Assembly: GCA_029977705.1 (NCBI GenBank)
Contig: JAPOKJ010000033.1
Span: 1-40,949 of the forward strand
Direction: 5' to 3'
Origin: Burkholderiales bacterium
GTDB lineage: Bacteria; Pseudomonadota; Gammaproteobacteria; Burkholderiales; Burkholderiaceae_E
Length of the DNA stretch: 40,949 bases
This document shows, one piece after another, positions 8,090-15,624 of this stretch. Under the pieces are notes generated by a model. That model had not been told where the DNA came from and did not search any database. It saw nothing but the letters and a program-made list of their open reading frames with translations. Position 1 is the first letter of the stretch; every line of letters starts with the position of its first letter. Both the position numbers and the translations under genes were made by a program.

Positions 8090-8769
8090 AGGCCTTCTCC
8101 TGCCTTGAGCATGCCGGCGCTGATGAGGGAGTCGTTGAGCCAGGAGGCGGCGACGTTGCCTTGCTTGATCTGCGCGATGCGCTTGGCCTCGGCGGCCACC
8201 TTGTGCTCGGCCAGGGCGAGCAGGCTTTCGATCTTGTTGCGCTCGACGACCATGACGCCGTCGGCATCGGCGCAGACAAAATCGCCCGGGTGCACCGTCA
8301 CGCCGCCGCAGGACACCGGATGGCCGATGCGGCCGGGCACATTCTTGGTGGGTCCGTTGGGATTGGTGCCGACACTGAAGACCGGGAAGTCAAGTTCCTC
8401 CAGTTCGAGGCTGTCGCGCACCGCGGCATCCATCACCACACCCCCCAGCTGCAATTGCTTGGCGGCCGTCATCATGATCGCACCCATCAGCGCACAGGTC
8501 TGGTCCGCCTTTCCATCGATCACCAGCACATCACCAGGCCTGGCCAGGGCCAGGGCCGCATGGATCATCAGGTTGTCGCCCGGGCGCACCTCGATGGTGA
8601 AGGCGGGGCCGGCCAGCTTCATGTGCGGGCGCAGGGCCTGGATGCGGCCGTGCAGGGCGCCGCGGCGGCCGGCCACATCGCACAGAATGGCGGGCTGGAA
8701 TTGGGCGGCCTTGGCGACGATGTCGGCCGGCACGCGGGGAAAGTCCTTGATGATGTCGGGATGGGCCAT
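8086..8769 (-). CDS. RraA/HMG-aldolase-family protein
   Basis: RraA-like fold, 227 aa. Residues R118-D119 in GGVVMDAAVRD match the Arg-Asp pair that binds substrate and metal in 4-hydroxy-4-methyl-2-oxoglutarate/4-carboxy-4-hydroxy-2-oxoadipate aldolases, so a class II pyruvate aldolase or oxaloacetate decarboxylase activity is more likely than RNase E regulation. The N-terminus (DVAGRRGALHGRIQ) and TVHPGDFVCADADGVMV are typical of the family. ATG 8769 begins 35 bp after the receptor gene and has a weak ribosome site. The stop overlaps the dehydrogenase start by 4 bp. A product such as pyruvate or oxaloacetate would be consistent with the dehydrogenase next door. Confidence 0.85.
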   Translation of the reverse strand: MAHPDIIKDFPRVPADIVAKAAQFQPAILCDVAGRRGALHGRIQALRPHMKLAGPAFTIEVRPGDNLMIHAALALARPGDVLVIDGKADQTCALMGAIMMTAAKQLQLGGVVMDAAVRDSLELEELDFPVFSVGTNPNGPTKNVPGRIGHPVSCGGVTVHPGDFVCADADGVMVVERNKIESLLALAEHKVAAEAKRIAQIKQGNVAASWLNDSLISAGMLKAGEGL

Positions 8770-8804
8770 GAGGATTGCCAGAAGGTTGAACTGCGAGAAG
8801 GGGG

Positions 8805-9812
8805 TCAATCCAGCTTTGAGCCGGATTCGCGGACCACGACCGCCCAGCGGGTGATCTCGGTCTTGATCAATTGCCCGAACTGCTCGGGTGTGCCGCCCAG
8901 CACGTCGGCGCCCTGGTCGGCCAGTTTTTGCTGGGAGGTCTTGTCGCGCAGCGCCTTGTTGATCTCGGCATTGAGCTTGTCGATGACTTCCTTGGGCGTA
9001 CCGGCAGGTGCGGCAAAGCCGAACCAGGAGGCCGCCTCGAAGGCCTTGTAGCCCGCTTCCGAGACGGTCGGCACATTGGGCAGGTCGTCGACACGCTTGA
9101 GCGAGGTCACAGCCAGTGCGCGCAGCTTGCCGTTGCGGATCTGACCGATCAGGGTCGGGATCGACGAGGCGTACCACTGCACCTGGCCACCGATCAGGTC
9201 GGTGACGCCTTGCGCGGCGCCCTTGTAGGGCACATGGGTGAACTTCACGCCGGCGGTCTTCTGGAACATCTCGCTGGCCAGGTGGGCCACGGTGCCATTG
9301 CCGGGCGAGGCGAAGTTCAGGGCACCCGGCTTGGCCCTGGCGGCCGCCACCAGGTCCGCCAATGTCTTGTAGGGGGAGTCACTGGCCACCGCAAACACCA
9401 GGGGTGCGCTGGCCACCAGAGCCACCGGTGCGAGGTCCTTGGCTGGGTCGTAGGGCAGCTTGGGGTAGAGCGTGGCATTGATGGCCAGGTTGCTGGTCTG
9501 GCCGAGCACGATGCTGTAACCATCACGGGGCGCCTTGGCGACCGCGTCCACACCCAGGTTGCCGCCCGCACCAGGACGATTCTCAACCAACAGGGTCCAG
9601 CCGGTGTTGCTGGCGACCCGGCTGACGATCTCCCGGGCAATGATGTCGGTGCCGCCGCCAGGCGGGAAGGGGACCACCACCCGGATGGGCTTGGTGGGCC
9701 AGGTTTGTCCCCAAGCCGGCGGGACGAGCGCGACGATGCCCAGCGACAAGACAGCCCAGGCGAGCCGACGCTTGCCTGCGAATGATTGAGCGTCGGCCTG
9801 TGTCCCTGTCAT
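8805..9812 (-). CDS. TTT (Bug/TctC-family) solute receptor, first gene of operon
   Basis: Bug-family receptor, 335 aa. The leader FAGKRRLAWAVLSLGIVALV ends with PPAWG-QTWPTKP. Core motifs: KPIRVVVPFPPGGGTDI, LLVENRPGAGGNLG, PRDGYSIVLG, THVPYKGAAQGVTDL and LPNVPTVSEAGYKAFE. I chose ATG 9812 because GGGGAG lies six bases upstream; the longer open frame reaches into the operator region and lacks similarity. It is the promoter-proximal gene of the minus-strand operon and diverges from the IclR gene. Four receptors are thus encoded in one operon. Confidence 0.93.
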   Translation of the reverse strand: MTGTQADAQSFAGKRRLAWAVLSLGIVALVPPAWGQTWPTKPIRVVVPFPPGGGTDIIAREIVSRVASNTGWTLLVENRPGAGGNLGVDAVAKAPRDGYSIVLGQTSNLAINATLYPKLPYDPAKDLAPVALVASAPLVFAVASDSPYKTLADLVAAARAKPGALNFASPGNGTVAHLASEMFQKTAGVKFTHVPYKGAAQGVTDLIGGQVQWYASSIPTLIGQIRNGKLRALAVTSLKRVDDLPNVPTVSEAGYKAFEAASWFGFAAPAGTPKEVIDKLNAEINKALRDKTSQQKLADQGADVLGGTPEQFGQLIKTEITRWAVVVRESGSKLD

Positions 9813-9868
9813 CACGGTCTCCCCTTGGTTTTCTGGGGGCGCATTGTGTGAGGGCGTTGCGGAGAGTA

Positions 9869-9907
9869 CAATAGGGTTTCGCCAAATGAAACAATGGCTG
9901 CCTATTG
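9869..9907. promoter_or_regulatory. Divergent operator between the receptor operon and iclR-type gene
   Basis: Two interleaved inverted repeats fill the divergent gap: GTTTC-N7-GAAAC (9876-9892) and CAATAGG (9869-9875) with CCTATTG (9901-9907). The sequence TGAAACA is also directly repeated (9887-9893 and 9906-9912). On the minus strand TTGTTT (plus 9889-9894) and TATTGT (plus 9868-9873), 15 bp apart, are a possible promoter with the inner palindrome in its spacer. The outer right arm covers the TTG start codon of the regulator gene, which suggests autoregulation. IclR proteins bind such short palindromes; the assignment is inferred from position. Confidence 0.55.
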
Positions 9908-10672
9908 AAACATCCACCCGTCCCTGCTGAGGTCCCGTCGCCGAGCGAGCCAGAAGGCGTCATCGCCGTCACGCGTGCCTTGCGTATCCTAGAAACCTTC
10001 GGGGTGGGTGACGCCTTCCTGAATCTGGCCGAACTGAGTCGGCGTACGGGCCTTCACAAGACCACGGTCCTGCGTCTGGCGCGCACGCTGGCGGCTGCCC
10101 ATTACCTGGTGCAGAAAGAGGATGGCACCTGGCGTCTCGGTCGCGCCACGGGATGGTTGGGCGCCTGCTATCAGGCCACCTTCAACGGTCAGGATTTGGT
10201 CGAGCCCGCGCTTCGCGAGCTGACGATCAAGACGGGCGAAAGTGCCTCGTTCTATGTGCGTGAAGGGAACTTTCGCACCTGCCTGTTCCGGGTCGAAGGG
10301 CCGCAGGCGATTCGCCATCATGTTCGGATCGGGGCCAATCTGCCGCTGAATCTGGGCGCACCCGGGCGTGTCATTCTGGCTTTCTCGGGCGCGCCGGGCG
10401 AACCCTACGAGATGATCCGGCGGCGCGGTTTTCATCTGTCCCTGGGCGAGCGCGAGCCCGAGGTGTCGAGCGTGTCGGCACCGGTCTTTGAGGCCAATTG
10501 GCGCTTGCTCGGATCACTCTGTATTTCGGGGCCGACCGCGCGGCTGCCGGAATCACGATTGCTTGAGCTGGCACAGGCTGTGGTGAACGCTGCCAACCAG
10601 GTGTCCTATGCGCTTGCGGGACGAACCGCTTCCGCAGCTGACGCATCGGGTCGCAACACTTGGCATCCCTAG
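9905..10672 (+). CDS. IclR-family transcriptional regulator
   Basis: IclR regulator, 255 aa. An N-terminal winged helix (about residues 20-85) has helix-turn-helix LAELSRRTGLHKTTVLRLAR; the C-terminal ligand-binding domain contains GESASFYVREG, GAPGRVILAFSG and VSAPVFEANWRLLGSLCISGP. The start is TTG 9905: the frame is closed by a stop at 9887, and the nearby ATGs are out of frame. No strong ribosome site is seen, and the start codon lies inside an operator arm. Divergent from the nine-gene operon, which it most likely controls in response to a carboxylic-acid inducer. Confidence 0.92.
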   Translation: MKHPPVPAEVPSPSEPEGVIAVTRALRILETFGVGDAFLNLAELSRRTGLHKTTVLRLARTLAAAHYLVQKEDGTWRLGRATGWLGACYQATFNGQDLVEPALRELTIKTGESASFYVREGNFRTCLFRVEGPQAIRHHVRIGANLPLNLGAPGRVILAFSGAPGEPYEMIRRRGFHLSLGEREPEVSSVSAPVFEANWRLLGSLCISGPTARLPESRLLELAQAVVNAANQVSYALAGRTASAADASGRNTWHP

Positions 10673-10824
10673 TACGGCACACCATGCCATCGCTGCGCCC
10701 CTCGCTTGTTTGTCGACGCGCCGATCGCGGCGTGTCGGGCCGAACATCACGCCTTTGAAACCGGCCTGTCCCTTTGACAGTGAGGCAGGTTAGTCTTGCT
10801 CGCTTCCCTCTGAAAGGACCTGCC

Positions 10825-11199
10825 ATGACTGCCGAGCAAGACATCCAATCTCTTGAAAATCGTCGTTACAAGGCCATGGTGGAGGCCGATGTGGCGGCGC
10901 TCAATGAGTTGCTGGCGGATGACCTGATCTACACGCACTCCAATGCTGTGGTCGACAGCAAGCAAAGCTATATCGAGGGCGTGGTCAACAAGCGCTGGGC
11001 CTATTCGGCGGCCGAGCGGCCGCAGGAGAAGATCGAGGTCTTCGGTGATGCGGCCCGCGTCACCGGCCATGTTCGCCTCACCCTGAAGAATGCCGACGGC
11101 AGCAGCCGCACGGTCAATGGACGTTTTCTGAATCTCTGGCTCAAGCGCAACGGCCGTTGGCAGATGGCGGCCTGGCAGTCGACGCCGATTCCGGCCTGA
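10825..11199 (+). CDS. NTF2-like (SnoaL/DUF4440-type) protein
   Basis: Small cone-shaped NTF2-fold protein, 124 aa. Landmarks are LENRRYKAMVEADVAALNEL, DDLIYTHSNAVVDSKQ, ARVTGHVRLTLKNADG and the ending NGRWQMAAWQSTPIP, a typical DUF4440 pattern. No signal peptide. ATG 10825 is preceded by GAAAGGA at a six-base distance. Separated from the IclR gene by 152 bp, which contains a GC hairpin at 10714-10737 and a TTGACA at 10774 without a good -10. It may lead a plus-strand unit continuing through the solute-binding and MFS genes. Such proteins can be isomerases, hydratases or non-catalytic; no specific role can be assigned. Confidence 0.85.
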   Translation: MTAEQDIQSLENRRYKAMVEADVAALNELLADDLIYTHSNAVVDSKQSYIEGVVNKRWAYSAAERPQEKIEVFGDAARVTGHVRLTLKNADGSSRTVNGRFLNLWLKRNGRWQMAAWQSTPIPA

Positions 11200-11269
11200 A
11201 GCGCGGGATAGCTTCCCGATCAGCCCAGCCAATCACCTACCCATTCGCGTACCAAGAAGGGGACACGAC

Positions 11270-12067
11270 ATGATCAGAGCCAGCACCCTGGTGTTCGCCG
11301 CCGCACTGAGCGCAGGCTGTGGCGGCATGCCCGCCGCGCCCTCTGCGGTGCCGGCTGCGGCCTTGGCCGAATTGGCGCCGCAGGGCAAGTTGCGCGCCGG
11401 CATGAACCTGAGCAACAACCTGTTCACGGGCAAAGACCCGGCCAGCGGCGAACTGCGTGGCGTGAGCGTCGACCTGATGCGCGAACTGGCCTCGCGGCTG
11501 GGTGTGCCGCTGGAACTGGTAGTGCACGCCACGCCGGGCGATGTGGCCGATGCTTCGCAGAAGAACACCTGGGATGTGGCCATCCTGGCCATCGAGCCGG
11601 CGCGTGCCAAGACCATCACCTTCTCTCCGGCCATCACCGAGATCGAGGCCAGCTACATGGTCTTCAAGGACTCGCCCCTGCGTTCGGCCAACCAGGTCGA
11701 TGCACCCGGTATCCGCATCGCAGCCCCTGCCAAGGCAGGTTATGAACTTTTCCTGACCCGCACCATTCGCCATGCCACGCTGGTGCGCAGCACCTCGACG
11801 CAGGGCGCCATCGAGCTGTTCAAGGACCGCAAGGCGGACACGCTCTCGGGACTGAAGCCCAACCTGCTGGACCTGATGGTGGGCAAGGCCGAGTACCGGC
11901 TCCTGGAGGGCAACTTCATGGTGGTCAATCACGGCCTGGGCACGCCCGCCAACCGGCCGGCGGCTGCAGCCTATCTGAAAGCCTTCGTCCAGGATATGAA
12001 TGCTTCGGGTTTCGTGGGCCGCTCGATTGCCAGGCATCAGGTGCAGGGGCTGTCGGCGGTCAAGTAA
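11270..12067 (+). CDS. Orphan solute-binding lipoprotein (amino-acid-type, SBP_bac_3)
   Basis: Family 3 extracellular solute-binding protein, 265 aa, anchored as a lipoprotein: the leader ends LSAGC with the lipidated Cys at 17. The fold shows in LRAGMNLSNNLF, GVSVDLMRELASRLGVPLEL, NTWDVAILAIEPARAKTITF (typical of this family) and the hinge region. AAGGGGA lies close before ATG 11270. No ABC permease or ATPase gene is adjacent; the next gene, 36 bp on, is an MFS transporter. Possible roles are an orphan binding protein sharing a permease elsewhere, or a sensor-like scavenger. Confidence 0.88.
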   Translation: MIRASTLVFAAALSAGCGGMPAAPSAVPAAALAELAPQGKLRAGMNLSNNLFTGKDPASGELRGVSVDLMRELASRLGVPLELVVHATPGDVADASQKNTWDVAILAIEPARAKTITFSPAITEIEASYMVFKDSPLRSANQVDAPGIRIAAPAKAGYELFLTRTIRHATLVRSTSTQGAIELFKDRKADTLSGLKPNLLDLMVGKAEYRLLEGNFMVVNHGLGTPANRPAAAAYLKAFVQDMNASGFVGRSIARHQVQGLSAVK

Positions 12068-12103
12068 GAACTGCTGGATCGGATCAGGCCGGGTGCTTGC
12101 GCA

Positions 12104-13474
12104 ATGACGGTTGATGCACGGGGGGCCAAATCCGGGCCGATGAACTTGCCGGCGCTGTTCGCCGTGCTGCTCGGGGTGTCGATCATCACCCTGGACATTT
12201 CGCTGACCAGCACTGCGATTCCGGCGATTGCGCGTGGCATTGGGGCACCTGCCGCCAAGACCATCTGGATCATCAACATCTACTACCTGGCGGTGGTGGC
12301 GGCCTTGCTGCCGCTGGCCTCGCTGGGGGAGATCTACGGCTATCGGCGGATCTTTTTCATGGGTCTGGGCGTATTCGCGCTGGGCGCGCTGGCCTGCGGC
12401 CTGTCGCAATCACTGCCCGGCCTGATGGCGGGCAGGGCCTTGCTGGGACTGGGCTCGGCGGCGGTCTCGGCGACAACGCCCGCCCTGATCCGCGTCCTGT
12501 ATCCAGCGCACCGGCTCGGACGCGGACTGGGCCTGTACGCAATGATCGTCGGCATCGCCTTCACTGTGGGGCCGACGGCGGCCTCGACCATCCTGTCGCT
12601 TGCATCCTGGCCCTGGTTGTTTTTTCCCAGCGCGCTCCTGGCCTTGCTGGCGGTGGCAATGGCCTACAAGGGCCTGCCCAGCACCGAGCGCAGCGCCCGC
12701 GCCTTTGATGCCGTCTCGGCCGTGCTGTGCGCGGCGATGTTCTCCAGCCTGTTGTTTGCGATCGCCGGGTTTGCCCATCTGGGCGGGCAGGCCGCCTTGC
12801 TGGCCCTGCTGATGTTCGCAGGCTGCAGTCTTGCCCTGCAGCGCAGGGAGTCGCGACGCGACGCGCCGGTGCTTGCCTTCGACCTGTTCCGGATCCCGCT
12901 TTTTTCGCTGTCGGCCGCCACCGCCGTGTGTGCTTTTGCGATCCAGGGTCTGGTCTTCGTGGTGTTGCCCTTCCTGTTCCAGTTCAGGCTGGGCTACAGC
13001 CAGGTGGAGGCCGGTTTCCTGATCACGCCCTGGCCCGCCACCCTTGCCCTGATGACTCTGGTGGCGCCGCGGCTGGCCGAGCATGTCGCGCCGGGCCTGC
13101 TGGGCTTTGTGGGGCTGGTCTTCATCGCGCTGGGCCTGATGCTGCTGGCGACCCTTCCGGGCGATGCCAGCCTGCCGGGCATCTCGTGGCGTCTCGTGCT
13201 GTGCGGCGTGGGCTTCGGTTTGTTCCAGTCGCCCAACATGACGGTGCTGATGAGCAGTGCGCCGAGCCACCGCAGCGGCAGCGCGGGCGGCATCCTGGCT
13301 GCGGCGCGGCTGCTCGGGCAATCGCTCGGCGCAGCCTGCGTGGCCTTCTGGTTGTCGCGCTGGCCCGATCTCGGGATCCAGGCCGCCCTGTGGACCGGCG
13401 TGGGCATGGGCGTCGTCGGCAGCCTGATCAGCCTGTCGCGCCTGGCGCCCCGGGTTCGCAACCATCCGGGCTGA
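12104..13474 (+). CDS. MFS transporter, DHA2 (EmrB/QacA-like) family
   Basis: Major facilitator protein, 456 aa, with about 14 hydrophobic segments as in DHA2 drug:proton antiporters. TM1 has the family pattern ITLDISLTSTAIPAIARGI. Motif A is GEIYGYRRIFFMG, and motif C-like GIAFTVGPTAAS lies in TM5. The end LSRLAPRVRN is cytosolic. ATG 12104 precedes a short hydrophilic leader; ATG 12140 just before the first membrane helix is a possible alternative. Inner-membrane export of a small amphipathic molecule is expected; the substrate is not deducible. It follows the solute-binding gene by 36 bp on the same strand. Confidence 0.9.
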   Translation: MTVDARGAKSGPMNLPALFAVLLGVSIITLDISLTSTAIPAIARGIGAPAAKTIWIINIYYLAVVAALLPLASLGEIYGYRRIFFMGLGVFALGALACGLSQSLPGLMAGRALLGLGSAAVSATTPALIRVLYPAHRLGRGLGLYAMIVGIAFTVGPTAASTILSLASWPWLFFPSALLALLAVAMAYKGLPSTERSARAFDAVSAVLCAAMFSSLLFAIAGFAHLGGQAALLALLMFAGCSLALQRRESRRDAPVLAFDLFRIPLFSLSAATAVCAFAIQGLVFVVLPFLFQFRLGYSQVEAGFLITPWPATLALMTLVAPRLAEHVAPGLLGFVGLVFIALGLMLLATLPGDASLPGISWRLVLCGVGFGLFQSPNMTVLMSSAPSHRSGSAGGILAAARLLGQSLGAACVAFWLSRWPDLGIQAALWTGVGMGVVGSLISLSRLAPRVRNHPG

Positions 13475-13647
13475 GTCCGGTGCACCTTGCCGTCATTGGC
13501 TTGGCGAGTGTTGACCTGGAATGAGGGCGAACGCGGCCGCGGCGACCGGCGTGCAAAGCGATCCTGCCCGGGGTGCGGCATGGCCATTTGTGTGAGACTT
13601 GTTGGACTTTCCTGCTCTTCCTCGTCTTGCCTTCAGGAGCCTTCCCC

Positions 13648-14712
13648 ATGAATATGTTGCGCCGGATGTTTGCCTGTTCGTGGCTGGTCGGCTCTGCCCT
13701 TTTGCTGGGCCTTGCGGGCTGTGCCCACCAGATGCCGCTGGGCGAAGCACCGCTGGTCACAGAAGACTTCATGGTGCCGGCGGCCGATGCCGGTTTTCAG
13801 CTGCACGTGCGCAACAAGCGACCGGCGGGCCTGACGCAGTTCAAGCCGGGCAACATCATCCTGTTCGTGCACGGTGCGACAGGCTCTCCCGAGAGTGGCT
13901 TCGATCTGAAGCTCGATGGCCTGTCGTGGATGGAATGGATGGCGCGCCAGGGCAATGATGTGTATTTCGTCAGCGTGCGGGGCTACGGGCGCTCGACCCG
14001 CCCACGCGAGATGGACGAGCCGCCCATGAACAATGCGCCGATCGTGCGCACCGATACTGCGGCGCGCGATGTCGGCGCGGCAGTGGACTTCATCCGCAAG
14101 CGGAGGGGCGTGGACAAGATCAGCCTGCTGGGTCATTCCTGGGGCACCACCATCATGGCGGTGTACACCACGACGAACAACGAGAAAGTCGAGCGCCTGG
14201 CGCTGTTTGCACCCGGCTGGATCCGCACCCAGGGCGCCTCGCTGACCGATGCGGGTGGCCCGCTTGGTGCTTATCGCATCGTCACCGCCGAGGCCGTACG
14301 CAAGCGTCGCGGCACGGGGCTGCCCCCGGGCAAGCAGGAGGAACTGATGCCCTCGCGCTGGCTCGATGCCTATCTGGAGGCAGCCTTTGCGAGCGATCCC
14401 TGGTCGGCGACGCAGAACCCTCCCGCGTTTCGCGCACCCAATGGCGTGGTGCTGGACAGCCGCGAATATGCCAACGTCGGCAAGCCCCGTTACAACCCTG
14501 CAGACATCCGGGTGCCCACGCTTCTGATCCTTGCCGAATGGGACGCCGATACGCCGCTGTACATGGCGCGCACCCTGTTTCCATTGCTGAGCAATGCGCC
14601 CTCCAAACGCCTCGTGGTGATCGGGGAGGGCACGCATGTCGTCTCCAACGAGAAGAACCGCCTGCAACTGTTTCGCGAGGTGCAACTGTTCTTTGAAGAG
14701 GGGCGGCGCTGA
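13648..14712 (+). CDS. Alpha/beta-hydrolase lipoprotein
   Basis: Alpha/beta-hydrolase, 354 aa, with lipobox LAGC (lipid Cys 25), so it is probably membrane-anchored in the periplasm. The oxyanion region is LFVHGATGSPES, the nucleophile elbow GHSWG holds S164, the acid is in AEWDAD (D299 or D301), and the catalytic His is H330 in GEGTH. CAGGAG (13635-13640) gives a good ribosome site for ATG 13648; a longer open frame upstream lacks similarity. The preceding 173 bp hold no clear promoter or gene. Likely an esterase or lipase-like hydrolase; the substrate is unknown. Followed after 15 bp by the SUMF1-family gene. Confidence 0.88.
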   Translation: MNMLRRMFACSWLVGSALLLGLAGCAHQMPLGEAPLVTEDFMVPAADAGFQLHVRNKRPAGLTQFKPGNIILFVHGATGSPESGFDLKLDGLSWMEWMARQGNDVYFVSVRGYGRSTRPREMDEPPMNNAPIVRTDTAARDVGAAVDFIRKRRGVDKISLLGHSWGTTIMAVYTTTNNEKVERLALFAPGWIRTQGASLTDAGGPLGAYRIVTAEAVRKRRGTGLPPGKQEELMPSRWLDAYLEAAFASDPWSATQNPPAFRAPNGVVLDSREYANVGKPRYNPADIRVPTLLILAEWDADTPLYMARTLFPLLSNAPSKRLVVIGEGTHVVSNEKNRLQLFREVQLFFEEGRR

Positions 14713-14727
14713 CAGGCTGGCCGGACC

Positions 14728-15555
14728 ATGTGGCCTTGGAGAGCAGACAGGAAGGGGTGGACGGCAGGCCCGCTGGGCACTGCATTGATGACGCTGGCTT
14801 TGATCGGCCCTTGCGGACCAGCCCGGGCGACAGACATGGTGCGGATTCCGGCGGGTCCCTTCACGATGGGCAGCGACACCGGCCCGGAGGATGAACGCCC
14901 GGCGCATCAGATGACCCTGCCCGCCTTCGAGATCGATCTGTTTCCGGTCACCCATGCGGATTTTGCACGCTTTCTGAATGTGGCCGGTGCCCGTACGGCC
15001 AGTGGCGAGCGTCGCTACGATGATGATGATCACGACGCCCGGATTCATCGCGCGGCCGGGCCGGGTGCCCTGTGGCAAGCCGATGCCGGGTATGAACGTC
15101 ACCCGGTGGTGGAGGCCAGCTGGGTCGGTGCCCGGGACTATTGCGCCTGGGCCGGCAAGCGGCTGCCGACCGAGGCCGAATGGGAGAAGGCGGCGCGTGG
15201 CAGCGATGGGCGAGCCTACCCCTGGGGCAGCGCGTCACCCACGCCGCGGCACGCAGGATTTGCACGGGGCTACAACCAGACAGCCCCGGTGGATGCCTTT
15301 GCCGAAGGGCGCAGTCCTTACGGAGTGTGGGATATGTCGGGCAATGCCTGGGAGTGGGTGTCGAGCGCGTATCGGCCCTATCCTTATCGGGCTGATGACG
15401 GCCGCGAAGACCCCAGCCCCGGACCGGTGCGCGGGACGCGCGGGGGCGGGCACGATTCGCCCGTCAGCGAGATCACCACGACGCAGCGCGGACGGGCGCT
15501 GTCCCGGGCGCCGCGCGCCGGACATCACAATATCGGGTTTCGATGTGCGCGTTGA
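14728..15555 (+). CDS. Exported SUMF1/FGE-family protein lacking the FGE cysteine pair
   Basis: Formylglycine-generating-enzyme-like fold, 275 aa, with an N-terminal signal peptide (TALMTLALIGPCGPARA, cut before TDMVRI). Fold landmarks: VRIPAGPFTMGSD, PVTHADFARFLN, RLPTEAEWEKAARG, YPWG, GVWDMSGNAWEWVSS and the C-terminal HNIGFRCAR. In true aerobic FGEs two catalytic cysteines sit just after the GG(S/G) turn. Here that segment reads RGGGHDSPVSEITTTQRG and has none. Only three Cys exist, in the signal peptide, DYCAWAG and GFRC. It is therefore unlikely to make formylglycine and may be a structural or ligand-binding SUMF1 relative. Same strand as the hydrolase, convergent with the sulfatase gene. 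Confidence 0.85.
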   Translation: MWPWRADRKGWTAGPLGTALMTLALIGPCGPARATDMVRIPAGPFTMGSDTGPEDERPAHQMTLPAFEIDLFPVTHADFARFLNVAGARTASGERRYDDDDHDARIHRAAGPGALWQADAGYERHPVVEASWVGARDYCAWAGKRLPTEAEWEKAARGSDGRAYPWGSASPTPRHAGFARGYNQTAPVDAFAEGRSPYGVWDMSGNAWEWVSSAYRPYPYRADDGREDPSPGPVRGTRGGGHDSPVSEITTTQRGRALSRAPRAGHHNIGFRCAR

Positions 15556-15586
15556 AGCTGTCCGGGAGGCGATGCGATGATGGCCA

Positions 15587-15624
15587 ACCGGCGCGTTAAC
15601 GGTGCGTTACCGGCGCGTTAACGG
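15587..15624. repeat. Pair of 16-bp direct repeats between convergent genes
   Basis: ACCGGCGCGTTAACGG occurs at 15587-15602 and again at 15609-15624, a 22-bp period, with a partial relative (GTGCGTTA) between them. Each copy contains the palindrome CGTTAACG. The second copy overlaps the end of the sulfatase gene. There is no T-run, so a classical terminator is not supported; the function is unknown. Confidence 0.6.

Noticed and set aside
8086-8769. RraA as an RNase E inhibitor
   Set aside because: The Arg-Asp pair of metal-dependent pyruvate aldolases is present and the gene is embedded in a catabolic operon, so the RNase E role is less likely.
10714-10737. Ten-pair GC hairpin after the IclR gene as a terminator
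   Set aside because: No T-run follows and one pair is G-U. It lies 42 bp beyond the stop, so termination is not supported from sequence alone.
11204-11218. CGGGA-TAGCT-TCCCG hairpin after the NTF2-like gene
   Set aside because: Only five pairs and no T-run; such stems occur by chance in GC-rich DNA.
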